In this document: positions 37,530-45,436 of the stretch, piece after piece | Layout of the letters: each line of letters starts with the position of its first letter | Position numbering within the stretch: position 1 is the stretch's first letter | Source of the DNA: CAWAHD01 sp963781785 | GTDB lineage: Bacteria; Planctomycetota; Planctomycetia; Isosphaerales; Isosphaeraceae | Direction: 5' to 3' | Assembly: GCA_963781785.1 (NCBI GenBank) | Contig: CAWAHD010000005.1 | Span: 3,534,001 to 3,598,000, forward strand | Length of the DNA: 64,000 bases | Notes under the pieces: model-generated | The model's database searches: none | Seen by the model: only the letters and a program-made list of their open reading frames with translations | Told to the model about the DNA's origin: nothing | Made by a program: the position numbers and the translations under genes

Positions 37530-38526
37530 GGGTCGCCTCCTGGATGATAGAGCGGGATCGGCTGAACAGCCTGAGGCGGACGTTGCGGAGATAGGCGGCC
37601 AGGACGCCGGGTCCGCTCTGCTTGAGCAGGGACAGTTGCGTGGCCATAGCCATGAGCGGCTCGACTTCGGCCTCGGCTTTCAGGGTTTCAATTTCCACGG
37701 CGCGTCTCGACTGCACGATCCTCTGATCGGCGGAGGCCTGCGCCAGGCTGATGTCGGAGGACACCTGGTTATACGCCGTGTTGATCGCCGCAAGCGCTGA
37801 CTCGACCTCCGACGGCGGATCGATCCCTGTGATGAGCGACGCGTCGAGCGTGATCCCGTAGCGAGCCTCCGACGACGCACATTCGCGCAGCATGTGGTCG
37901 TTGATGTCGCTGAGGTTCTTGCGCAGGTCGTTGATGGAGATGCCGATCACGGCGGTCGGGTGCCCGGGTTTCTCTTCGGCCTCCAGTTGCCTGGAGACTG
38001 GTGCTTCGAAGTTGGCGATGCGCTCGCGGAGGATGGAGACGAAATATCCCATCACGTGCGTCACCGGGCGATTGACGCCGAAGAGATAGGCGTAGAGATT
38101 GTGCTCGCAGATCCGATGGCGGATCTGGCCCTTCAGGCCGGTGAGAAGCTGATCTTTCGTGACAGCTTCGAGGATCGTGCCCCCGGTGTTGGCGGCGGGA
38201 AATTCGGGGTCGTAGGCCATGTTCATCGTCTGCGTGGCGATGTCGACCTTGTAGACTTCTTCCCAGGGCCACTTGAAGTACGGGCCACCGGGCGCGATGA
38301 CACGAACCTGCGGATAACAATACCGCTCTCGCTCCTCCTCATCGAAGGACTTGGCGATGGCGTCGTCGATCGTGGTCGCAGTACCAGCGCGTTCGGCCCG
38401 TCCGAACCGGGTTTTCACGGCCCTTTCGTTTTGATCGACCGTGAAGAAACCAGTGACCACGTAGCGTATGACGAGCCAGCCGATGAATCCCACAGCACAG
38501 CCGCAGATAATCCCCAGATCGTTCAC
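37522..38526 (-). CDS. SPFH/Band 7 (stomatin/prohibitin-type) protein, first of a pair
   Basis: 334 residues. The GTG at 38526 is chosen because AGGA lies about 11 nt upstream and the membrane helix begins at once (LGIICGCAVGFIGWLVIRYV). The ATG at 38652 would add 42 residues without family character. The SPFH core includes FFTVDQNERAVKTRFGRAE, PGGPYFKWPWEEVYKVDI and the late coiled-coil RRAVEIETLKAEAEVEPL. The N-terminus resembles the HflK/stomatin branch. It probably forms a hetero-oligomer with the overlapping downstream gene. Confidence 0.85.
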   Translation of the reverse strand: MNDLGIICGCAVGFIGWLVIRYVVTGFFTVDQNERAVKTRFGRAERAGTATTIDDAIAKSFDEEERERYCYPQVRVIAPGGPYFKWPWEEVYKVDIATQTMNMAYDPEFPAANTGGTILEAVTKDQLLTGLKGQIRHRICEHNLYAYLFGVNRPVTHVMGYFVSILRERIANFEAPVSRQLEAEEKPGHPTAVIGISINDLRKNLSDINDHMLRECASSEARYGITLDASLITGIDPPSEVESALAAINTAYNQVSSDISLAQASADQRIVQSRRAVEIETLKAEAEVEPLMAMATQLSLLKQSGPGVLAAYLRNVRLRLFSRSRSIIQEATHD

Positions 38527-39545
38527 TTGAGCTGTTCCTGGCAGCGTACCGATCGCCTGGACTGTAACGCACCGACGCACAACGCCAGGCGTGGGCACCG
38601 TTGCCCCCGCGCGGTTCGGTCGTATCATACACTGCGTTCCCGCCAGAGTCACGGTTGTGAGAGCCTGGCTATGGGCCCTCTTGCAGTGCGCTGGGCACGA
38701 ACCGTGTGGTGGTGTGGATCGGGGTGCCGCTCGTGGCGGCCGTCGAACCGAGCTTCCACGTGCTCAATGGGCCGCTACGTATACCTGGCTACACGTCTTC
38801 ACTAGCCTCCCGACGAGCCACATCCCGCAGGTCGTCCACGTTGAAGCCGAAATGTTCGATCAGTTCACCTCGGCGCAGGACGGCCGCGTCCTCGCATCCC
38901 GAGGGGTAGATCAGGCTTGGCCTTGGAGCGGTCTGGCGCGTCGGTCCGACGACACCGAAGCCGTTTCTGCGAAGCATCAGGCGTGCCCTCACTTGGCAAT
39001 TGATGCACATCTCGACAGCACCTTGGAGTTGGGGGCGACTGAAATGGGTGCCGCGATTCGCTGTCCCTTCGTCGGAGACTCTACCCGAGGAACGGAGACG
39101 GCTGAACCGCTCACCTCCACCCCGGCGTCGTGGGCTGCCCGTCTCGGTGCATTGAGTGAGCGTTCCGTTCCCTGACACTCGATGAGGAACGGGGAACGAC
39201 TTGACGAGTCCGCTCTGTTTCCATGCCGCCGGTCCCTGCGCAGGGTCAAACGCCTCGAAGGTGGACACGCCGTGCGAAGGCTTTCGCTCGATCACGCTCA
39301 TTGATGGTGATTATCGCCGAAACCTCGAATAAGGTGGTCAGAATCCGCGAATTCCGCATCGATTATGTTGGCCACGCTCACTGTGACTGAGCGGATTCTC
39401 TCTCGACAGTTTTCCGCGGTTGTGCCATCGCTTCCTCCCTCCTGGTATGCCACAAGGCGGTCGTGGATGTCGCCGCTAGCAACCAGATCCGCGGGGCGCC
39501 GAAGCGTGCCCGCGAGGTTGGCCGAAGCGCTCTTTTCGCTTTACA
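38527..39545. other. about 1 kb without a recognised gene
   Basis: It should hold the promoter of the SPFH pair. An open stretch on the minus strand (about 38789-38980, ending ELIEHFGFNVDDLRDVARRE) looks protein-like but matches nothing recognised. The repeat CGGTCCGACGACACCGAAG occurs near 38942. Confidence 0.35.
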
Positions 39546-39905
39546 ATGAGTCGTGAGGGCGGCACACGCGCTCGCGTTTCCAGCCCCGATCAGGATTTGA
39601 CCATGACCATCGAACAACTCCGAACGATGCACGGTGCGCAGCCGTTCAAGCCATTTGAGATCCATCTCGCCGACAGCCGGACCCTGACGGTGGAGCATCC
39701 TGAGTTGCTCGGTCAATCCCGAAGTGGACGAACCATCGCGGTTGCGCATCCCGACGACACGATCGAGATCGTCGACCTGTTGTTGGTAGCGAGCCTGAAG
39801 CCGCTAGCCAGCGGATCGACGCGCCGTGGCCGCCGCCGGCCATGAAGTGCCGCCCTTTGCCGAACCGCGGTTCTCCGTCGCCCTCGTGGTCGGGTGTGAT
39901 CCGCG
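39546..39905. repeat. 360-bp segmental duplication, copy 2
   Basis: Counterpart of 31455-31814 in the same orientation. Its right end abuts and appears to interrupt a PIN-domain gene read from the other strand. Confidence 0.85.
39603..39845 (+). CDS. small conserved planctomycete protein, copy 2
   Basis: 80 residues, nearly the same as the protein at 31512 (MTIEQLRTMHGAQPFKPFEI, STRRGRRRP tail). ATG 39603 again has AGGA about 8 nt upstream. Differences cluster in the middle (EHPELLGQSRSG for KHPEMLSQSESG) and the frame is intact. It sits between the SPFH pair and the toxin-antitoxin-like islet. The function is unknown; the position inside a duplicated segment suggests that the small gene moves or is copied with its flanks. 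Confidence 0.7.
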   Translation: MTIEQLRTMHGAQPFKPFEIHLADSRTLTVEHPELLGQSRSGRTIAVAHPDDTIEIVDLLLVASLKPLASGSTRRGRRRP

Positions 39906-39979
39906 GGACGGCGTTCAAGGATTCCCACGTGGGTCAGGTCAATCAGCGGAGAGGCGTTCACGACGCGCCTGGAGATCAC
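39906..39979 (-). pseudogene. 5' fragment of a PIN-domain (DUF3368-type) toxin gene
   Basis: The codons read RRVVNASPLIDLTHVGILE, the first strand and helix of DUF3368 PIN proteins, including the first catalytic-site region after VVNASP. The reading ends where the duplicated segment begins; a full toxin would need about 140 more residues. It directly follows the UPF0175 antitoxin gene, the usual order of that toxin-antitoxin pair. Confidence 0.55.
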
Positions 39980-40221
39980 GTTGGACCTCGTCCCCTAGCT
40001 GATCGTCGTCGATCTGAATTGCGTCCACGTTGGCACGGCTCAGCGCCTCGATAAACTCCCGTCTGCTGAGCCCTGCGATCTCGGCCCCTTGCCCCTGAGA
40101 GATCTCCTCGCGCGTACCAAAAGATCGCCGCGGCACGTCGCATCTCCCGGACGAAACCCTCGGGGGTCTGACCCAGGCCGGAAAACGTCTCCTCGGGCAA
40201 CTCCATCGTCACGATCGCCAT
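39939..40221 (-). CDS. UPF0175 family antitoxin (frameshifted)
   Basis: From ATG 40221 the chain reads MAIVTMELPEETFSGLGQTP, then REMRRAAAIFWYAR, as in UPF0175. It breaks near 40102-40112 and continues one base off with REEISQGQGAEIAGLSRREF, the family's HTH-like core, ending RDLQARRERLSAD. The joined length of about 93 residues fits. UPF0175 proteins are DNA-binding antitoxins of PIN/DUF3368 toxins, and a 5' toxin fragment follows immediately. Both genes of the pair are therefore damaged or misread, and the module is probably inactive. Confidence 0.6.
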
Positions 40222-40338
40222 GGCAGCCTGGTTCGCAAAGCCGGGGTGAACCGACGCCAATTACCCTCCCCGAAACTCAAGGCCACCGGCGCGCTCGCTG
40301 GCCAGCTCGACGCGAATTGCAAACGCGTTTGGCCGAGC

Positions 40339-40632
40339 TCACCGAGCCGCCAGGGCTTGCCGCACCTCGTTCGGGTAACGCTCGATCACACACAGGTAGG
40401 CTGCGATAGTCGCGTCGGGGCGACGGCGGCCCTGCTCCCAGCCCCTCAGGGTCGCGACCGGAATCTTGTAGGTGCGCGCGAAATTCTCCTGGGACATGCG
40501 CAACGAACGCCGGATCGCTTTGACATCCGGGACCATGACAACGTGCTCGATGGTGCCCGGCGCCCGCTCGCCTCGTGCATTGGCCAGAGCGCTGTTCAGG
40601 CCTTCCAGGAAATCGGTTGCAAGCCGGCTCAT
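40339..40632 (-). CDS. XRE-family helix-turn-helix regulator (NadS/HigA-like antitoxin)
   Basis: 97 residues. The HTH core is VKAIRRSLRMSQENFARTYK, then IPVATLRGWEQGRRRPD, with the family ending AYLCVIERYPNEVRQAL. This is the NadS/HigA-type antitoxin-regulator fold found after RelE/HigB-like toxins. The upstream partner, overlapping by 4 bp, is a small acidic protein rather than a recognised toxin. Autoregulation of the pair is expected from the family but no operator was identified. Confidence 0.8.
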   Translation of the reverse strand: MSRLATDFLEGLNSALANARGERAPGTIEHVVMVPDVKAIRRSLRMSQENFARTYKIPVATLRGWEQGRRRPDATIAAYLCVIERYPNEVRQALAAR

Positions 40633-40886
40633 GGCATGGCAGCGGACTGGAGCCTCTGCTTCATGCGCTCGACAAACTCGAAGGCGTCGACGGTGCGCCC
40701 GGCGTACAGATCGTCGAGGCCGAGTCGAATTGCCTGGAGCGTCTTCTCCCGCTCTTCGTCAGTCTGATTCTCGAGTTCCCAATTGATGAGGGCTTCATCA
40801 AGCGTGGGGTTGGTTTGGCCGTGGGCGAGCCTCTCCTCGATGAATCCTTTGAAGGCCGAAAGGTCATTGATGCGTTCGTTAGCCAT
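40629..40886 (-). CDS. small acidic protein paired with the HTH regulator, antitoxin-like
   Basis: 85 residues from ATG 40886 (MANERINDLSAFKGFIEERL). The C-terminal half (REKTLQAIRLGLDDLYAGRT, then VDAFEFVERMKQRL) resembles the tail of addiction-module antitoxins, in which a helical segment ending in GLxDxxAGRT precedes a toxin-binding helix. The stop overlaps the start of the HTH gene by 4 bp. The reading frame stays open upstream through the repeat array, but those codons are repeat-derived and are excluded. Function inferred from pattern and context only. Confidence 0.55.
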   Translation of the reverse strand: MANERINDLSAFKGFIEERLAHGQTNPTLDEALINWELENQTDEEREKTLQAIRLGLDDLYAGRTVDAFEFVERMKQRLQSAAMP

Positions 40887-40892
40887 GATTCC

Positions 40893-41122
40893 CCGCCACC
40901 AGGCTTTACGATTCCGCCCCACTTCGGGGGCTCCAAAACATTCTCGACGCCCAGATCCGTATACCTGGGGCTCACGCCAACAGGCTTTACGATTCCGCCC
41001 CACTTCGGGAGCTCCAAAACAATCTCAACGCCCAGATCCGTATACCTGGGGCTGACGCCACCAGGCTTTGCGATTCCGCCCCCGCTTCGGGGGCTCCAAA
41101 ACACTCTCAACGCCCAGATCAG
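40893..41122 (+). repeat. 81-bp repeat array, about three units (family A)
   Basis: Units begin TACCTGGGGCT at 40962 and 41043, preceded by a partial unit from 40893. Each carries GCCACCAGGCTTTACGATTC (or a close variant) and a CCCC-TTCGGGG hairpin. Same family as 31912-32080. Confidence 0.85.
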
Positions 41123-41140
41123 CGAAGCAACATATACCGG

Positions 41141-41340
41141 GCCGCGACGCGGCGACATCGTACAGCCTGGCGGCGTCAGCCCCAGGTTGGACCGCGCGAC
41201 GCATTCTGTTCTCAGCCGCGACACGGCGACATCGTACTGCCTGGTGGCGTCAGCCCCAGGTTCGACGACCGCAGCGCATTCTGTTCTCAGCCGCGACGCG
41301 GCGACATCGTACAGCCTGGCGGCGTCAGCCCCAGGTTGGA
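41141..41340 (-). repeat. 74-75-bp repeat array, 2.7 units (family B, inverted relative of family A)
   Basis: Units start GCCGCGAC at 41141, 41215 and 41290. The complement of each contains ACCTGGGGCTGACGCCGCCA followed by GGCTGTACGATGTCGCC, clearly related to family A (CCTGGGGCTCACGCCACCAG). The two arrays thus lie in opposite orientation, 18 bp apart. Confidence 0.8.
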
Positions 41341-41411
41341 TAAGATCGGGAAGTTGTTTCGGCCCCGTTCCCAACGCCCTGATGCGAGCAACCCGTCCGG
41401 AGGTGTTATTC

Positions 41412-42165
41412 GTGGCCATTCGTGCAATTCATGGTAGGGGTCGGCTGTTCGTGGTGCTGGGTCTTCTCTGCGCGGTCCTGGGCGTGGCCGGGTACGCGGT
41501 GCAGATGTCGCTTGCGCGCTTGAACGCCCCGTGGTACATGCCCACGCTCGCGATGCTCGGAGTCGTCTTCGTCGTGATGTCGCTCTGGGAGCGGCGGACC
41601 ATCTGGCGCGCATTGGCACTCCTGGTGGTGGTGCTGCTCGTGGCCGCCGAGTGTGGATTCCTGTTCGCGGTGCGACTGCCGCCGTACACGGGGCCGATCG
41701 CGGTGGGACGGCCATTCCCGGCATTCGCAACCTCGCGCGCCGACGGTTCGCCATTCACGCAGGCGCGACCTGGCCGGCGATCAGAAAACCGTCCTTGTCT
41801 TCTTGCGCGGCCGATGGTGACCCATCTGCATGACCGAGCTGGTCCAGCTCGAACGCCACCACGAAGACTTTGCGAAACGGAACACACGCGTGCTGGCGGC
41901 GTCGCTGGATGGACTCGACGACTCCCGGAAAACGCAGGCGGAGTTTCCGCACCTGGTCGTGCTGACGGACGAGACCCGCAACCTGTCCGAGGCGGCTGGG
42001 CTCATCCATCCCCACGCGGCGCCCGATGGCGGCGACGCCGACGTGCCGACCACGGTCCTCGTGGACCGGCAAGGTGCCGTGCGCTGGATCTATCGTTCGC
42101 CCGCGGTGGTAGTGCGCCTGTCTCCGGACGATGTCTTGGAGGCGGTAAATCGGTACTTGCCGTGA
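41412..42165 (+). CDS. membrane-anchored redoxin with in-frame UGA at the active-site Cys: candidate selenoprotein
   Basis: GTG 41412 has GGAGG (41399-41403) 8 nt upstream. Three N-terminal membrane segments (LFVVLGLLCAVLGVAGYAVQ, then TLAMLGVVFVVMSLW and LALLVVVLLVAAECGFLFAV) lead to a redoxin entry motif (GRPFPAFATSRADGSPFT). After a one-base shift near 41757-41764 the frame reads RDLAGDQKTVLVFLRGRW, then TGA (41818-41820), then PICMTELVQLERHHEDF. In AhpC/TSA-type redoxins this position is the first Cys of RGxWCPxC, so UGA replaces UGC/UGU in a UxxC motif. The fold then completes normally (TRVLAASLDG, LVVLTDETRNLSEAAGLIHP, VPTTVLVDRQGAVRWIYR). Either it is a Sec redoxin plus one assembly indel, or a decaying Cys gene. 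The hairpin after the UGA favours the first. Confidence 0.6.
41835..41851 (+). promoter_or_regulatory. candidate bacterial SECIS hairpin
   Basis: CGAGCT (41835-41840) pairs perfectly with AGCTCG (41846-41851) around a GGTCC loop. The stem starts 14 nt after the in-frame TGA at 41818-41820. Bacterial SECIS elements lie just downstream of the UGA, with a short upper stem and an apical loop containing GG/GU that SelB recognises (GGUC in E. coli fdhF). Spacing and loop both fit. Confidence 0.5.
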
Positions 42166-42282
42166 TTGGGAATCGGGAGCGGGTACGGGTGGGATGATGA
42201 AAACCTAGGTGATAACCCGAATGCAGAAAAGGACCTGTGTCACGATCCCTCGCTCAGGTGGCTGGCACTGGTGACTATTCTT

Positions 42283-42453
42283 TGGGTGCCACTGGTCGTA
42301 CCCGACCAGTGCTCTTGGCGGGAGGACCGACGACCTCCGGTCATTGCCACGAGTTGACTTTCTCATGCTATCGACGCATTTGCCTCCTCACGAACGACGA
42401 ATGGCGACATCGAAGGCATGAAGACACTGGTCGGGTACGACCAGTGGCACCCA
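42283..42453. repeat. perfect 29-bp inverted repeat pair, REP-like
   Basis: Arms at 42283-42311 and 42425-42453 are exact reverse complements, separated by 113 bp. Each arm is itself palindromic (ACTGGTCG-TACC-CGACCAGT) and begins TGGGTGCCACTGG, resembling the GTGCCACTG-type REP sequences widespread in planctomycetes. Confidence 0.85.
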
Positions 42454-42519
42454 GAATCATCAACTCGCGAATCGTGAAGCGCGACCAATTCACGGCTCAC
42501 CTCGAGCGGTCCTTTCCTT

Positions 42520-42645
42520 GTTCCCACGCTCGGCGTGGGAACACGTGTACTTGGACGCTCTGCGTCGCGTCGGTTGTGCAGGAAAGAGACACGCAAACCA
42601 GACGCCGAGCGTCGAAACGGACGTTCCCACGCTGAGCGTGGGAAC
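42520..42645. repeat. paired TTCCCACGCT hairpins
   Basis: Two near-identical palindromes (GTTCCCACGCTCGGCGTGGG at 42520 and GTTCCCACGCTGAGCGTGGG at 42623, each ending AAC) enclose two smaller ones (GACGCTCTGCGTC at 42554; GACGCCGAGCGTC at 42601). It lies 22 bp after the hemG stop, so it may also end that transcript. Confidence 0.75.
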
Positions 42646-42667
42646 GAGAAAGCCCTTCTACCGAACG

Positions 42668-44131
42668 TCACGCCGCCGACGCCGCCGGTTTGGCCAGGGC
42701 GTCCATCAGGGAGTCGGCGGTCTGCTCGGCGGCGTGGACGCAGTCGGCGATGCCGACGCCGTCGTAGGCGACGCCCGCGAGATAAAGCCGGGAATACTTG
42801 GCGAGGTTGCGGCGGATGGCGGCGACGCGGTCGAGGTGGCCGAGATTGTACTGGGGCATCGACCGCGGGTGGCGGCCGATCCGCACGAAAAGCGGGTCGC
42901 CTGAGGCCCCGATCAAGTCGCCCAGCTCTTGACGGACCAGAGCCGTGATCGCGTCGTCGTCGAGCTCGAACTGCTCGGGATGAGTCATGCCGCCGATGAA
43001 GACGCGAAGCAAGACAGTGCCGGCGGGGGCCCGATTGGGGAACTTCACACTCAGGAACGAAACCGCCAGGATCGAACGCCCCTCGATCGCCGGAACCACC
43101 GCTCCGAAGCCGTCCAGCGGGTGGCTGATCTGGTCGCGGCGATACGCGACGTTGACGATCAGAGATGACGCATAAGGGATCGCGCGAAGCTGAAGCGCCA
43201 GCGCCGGGTCCTGGGCATCGAGCAAACGCGCCGAGGCATGGGCCTCGGTCGCCACGATCACGGCATCCGCCTCCAGGGGCGGTCCGTCGAGCAGCTCCAC
43301 GAGCCAGGGAGAAACCGGCTCGTTGCGACTGATCCGCCGCACAGCCGTGCTGGTGTGCACAGACCCCGGCGGCAGTGCCTTCGCGAGGGCCGCGGGGAAG
43401 GTTTCCATTCCGTCGGCCAGCGTGACGAACATGCCGTAGCGCGCGCCCGAGGCTCGCCGTGCGAGATGGTTCGGACCGCGCGCGAGCGACTCGCGGCGGG
43501 CGGCCCGGATCAGACTGCCGTGCTCGCGCTCCATCTCCAGGAACCTCGGGAAGGTGGCCTTGAGGCTCAGGTCGTTGGGGTCGGCCGTGTAAATCCCCGC
43601 AACCAGCGGTTGAATCAGGCGGTCGAGCGCCTCACGCCCGAATCGGCGGCGCACGAACGCGGCCAGGCTTTCTTCGGTGTCACCGCTGCGCCGCGGGATG
43701 ACCAGGTCCATCAGAAAACGCAGCTTACCACGCCACGACAGCACCGGTGTCGTCAGCATCGGCAGCAGCCGGTGGGGTGCCAGGAGTACGAAGCCTTCCG
43801 GAACCGGCACCAGTCGGCCGCTCTTGACGACGAACGACCGGCGGTGGCTGGCGTCGGTCTCGACCAGTTGATCGGCCAGCCCCAGGCGGCGGCAAAGGTC
43901 GATCGCCCACGGCTTGTCGGTGATGAACGAGTCGGGGCCTCCCTCAACGGCAAATCCATCAAACCGGTCCGTCGAGATTACCCCGCCCAGCCGATCCTTG
44001 GCCTCCAGCACCATCAATTCGACCGGCCGGCGCATCGTCCGCGCTCGCTCGTGAATCCGGTGGGCGGCCGCCAAGCCGGACAAACCCCCGCCAACCACGA
44101 TCACGCGATCAGCCTTCACTGCCTCAGACAT
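42668..44131 (-). CDS. hemG: protoporphyrinogen oxidase, oxygen-dependent HemY/PPOX type
   Basis: 487 residues from ATG 44131; an in-frame ATG at 44173 would add 14 unlikely residues. The FAD-binding Rossmann motif VIVVGGGLSGLAAAHRI is at residues 10-26, followed by VLEAKDRLGGVISTDRFDGF and the family block VEGGPDSFITDKPWAIDLCR. The C-terminal FAD contact is LYLAGVAYDGVGIADCVHAA. The length and order match the monoamine-oxidase-like PPOX (hemY in Bacillus nomenclature). It oxidises protoporphyrinogen IX to protoporphyrin IX at the membrane using oxygen. It lies 123 bp downstream of hemE on the same strand, probably one transcript. Confidence 0.9.
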   Translation of the reverse strand: MSEAVKADRVIVVGGGLSGLAAAHRIHERARTMRRPVELMVLEAKDRLGGVISTDRFDGFAVEGGPDSFITDKPWAIDLCRRLGLADQLVETDASHRRSFVVKSGRLVPVPEGFVLLAPHRLLPMLTTPVLSWRGKLRFLMDLVIPRRSGDTEESLAAFVRRRFGREALDRLIQPLVAGIYTADPNDLSLKATFPRFLEMEREHGSLIRAARRESLARGPNHLARRASGARYGMFVTLADGMETFPAALAKALPPGSVHTSTAVRRISRNEPVSPWLVELLDGPPLEADAVIVATEAHASARLLDAQDPALALQLRAIPYASSLIVNVAYRRDQISHPLDGFGAVVPAIEGRSILAVSFLSVKFPNRAPAGTVLLRVFIGGMTHPEQFELDDDAITALVRQELGDLIGASGDPLFVRIGRHPRSMPQYNLGHLDRVAAIRRNLAKYSRLYLAGVAYDGVGIADCVHAAEQTADSLMDALAKPAASAA

Positions 44132-44254
44132 ACGATCGGCCAAGTTTCGGTCACTCGGAATGCGGACAGACAAACGGCGAATCCACTCACGCTGCCGTGC
44201 GTCGTAACCTGATGCGCCGCTACCTCCTCTGGCTATCCTATCGGGAGTGGCTTG

Positions 44255-45385
44255 TCAAGAGGTGCGGGAAAAGTCATGAACGAAATCGATCAAGAGGCGA
44301 ACGTTGTCGACGGGGGTCTCCTTGAGCACTCCGTGGCCGAGGTTGAAGATATGGCCGGGTCGTCCTTCGGCCTGGGCGAGCACGCGGCGCGCCTGGGTCT
44401 TGATCTCCTCAGGTGGACCGAGGAGGACGGCCGGGTCGAGATTGCCTTGAACGGCCAGGTCATGGCCGAGATGCTCCCAGGTTCGATTGAGATCGACCCG
44501 CCAGTCGAGGCCCATGACGGTGCCGCCGGCCTCGCGCTGAAGTTCCAGCAGGGTCGCTGTGCCCGTCCCGAAATGGATCACCGGGACCGAGGGATCGAGC
44601 TGGGCGAACAGGCTGGCCATGTGGGGCTGAACGAATCGTGCGTAGTCATGGGGGCTCAAGGTGCCGACCCAGCTATCAAATACCTGAAGCACCTGGGCGC
44701 CCGAAGCGGCCTGGGCGTTCAGGTAAAGAGCGGTCGAGCTAGCCAGCCGCTCCAGAAGGGCATCCCAGCTTTCCGGGTGATGGTACATGAAGGCCTTCGC
44801 CTGATCGTAATGGCGCGAGGATCCCCCTTCGATGGCGTAGCAGGCCAGGGTGAAGGGAGCGCCGGCGAAGCCGATCAGGGGCGTGGCCGGAGCGAGAGCC
44901 GAGCGGATCGCCTTGACGGCATCCATCACGAAACCGAGCGGCTCGATTTCTTCGAGGGGCCGGACCCGGTCAAGGTCGGCGGCCGTCCGGATGGGGTTGT
45001 GGATGATCGGCCCGTCCCCCTTGGCGAACTCGAGCTGAAAGCCGAGCGGCTCGAGGATCAAGAGGATGTCGGCGAAGAGGATTGCCGCGTCGGCACCGAT
45101 CTTCTCGGCGGCCGTAACGGTTACCTCCGCGCACAGGTCGGGTCGCTTGCAGAGGTCGAGGAAAGCGACCTTGGAGCGGATCGCCCGATATTCGGGCATA
45201 TACCGGCCCGCTTGCCGCATCAACCAGATCGGGGTTACCTCGGTGGGCTCGCACCGGCAAGCCTTGAGGAATGGGGAATCCCGAAGTGCGTCCTTTGTCT
45301 TTTCTCGGTCGTCTTGCCGCGTTTCCGGGGAATCCCCGAGTTCTTCGGAAGGCTGCGCCGATCCTCGAAATGCGGGCAACGTCAT
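44255..45385 (-). CDS. hemE: uroporphyrinogen decarboxylase
   Basis: 376 residues from ATG 45385. Signature sequences: TPIWLMRQAGRYMPEYRAIR, the glycine-rich GFAGAPFTLACYAIEGG, the catalytic Asp in DAAILFADILLILEPLG, and IFNLGHGVLKETPVDNV near the end. It converts uroporphyrinogen III to coproporphyrinogen III in the cytoplasm. The N-terminus before DSPFLKACRCEPTEVTP is about 35 residues longer than usual and low in family character. The ATG has no good ribosome-binding site, so the true start is uncertain; another in-frame ATG at 45448 lies in the 7-bp repeat tract. It probably forms an operon with hemG. Confidence 0.93.
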   Translation of the reverse strand: MTLPAFRGSAQPSEELGDSPETRQDDREKTKDALRDSPFLKACRCEPTEVTPIWLMRQAGRYMPEYRAIRSKVAFLDLCKRPDLCAEVTVTAAEKIGADAAILFADILLILEPLGFQLEFAKGDGPIIHNPIRTAADLDRVRPLEEIEPLGFVMDAVKAIRSALAPATPLIGFAGAPFTLACYAIEGGSSRHYDQAKAFMYHHPESWDALLERLASSTALYLNAQAASGAQVLQVFDSWVGTLSPHDYARFVQPHMASLFAQLDPSVPVIHFGTGTATLLELQREAGGTVMGLDWRVDLNRTWEHLGHDLAVQGNLDPAVLLGPPEEIKTQARRVLAQAEGRPGHIFNLGHGVLKETPVDNVRLLIDFVHDFSRTS

Positions 45386-45436
45386 GGGAGGAAAGGATAA
45401 AGGATCGAGAACAAACGTTAAAGGCGAGAAATCCGG

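Noticed and set aside
40893..41340. possible CRISPR array
   Set aside because: Whole 74-81-bp units repeat, not short repeats with variable spacers, and the two halves are inverted relatives.
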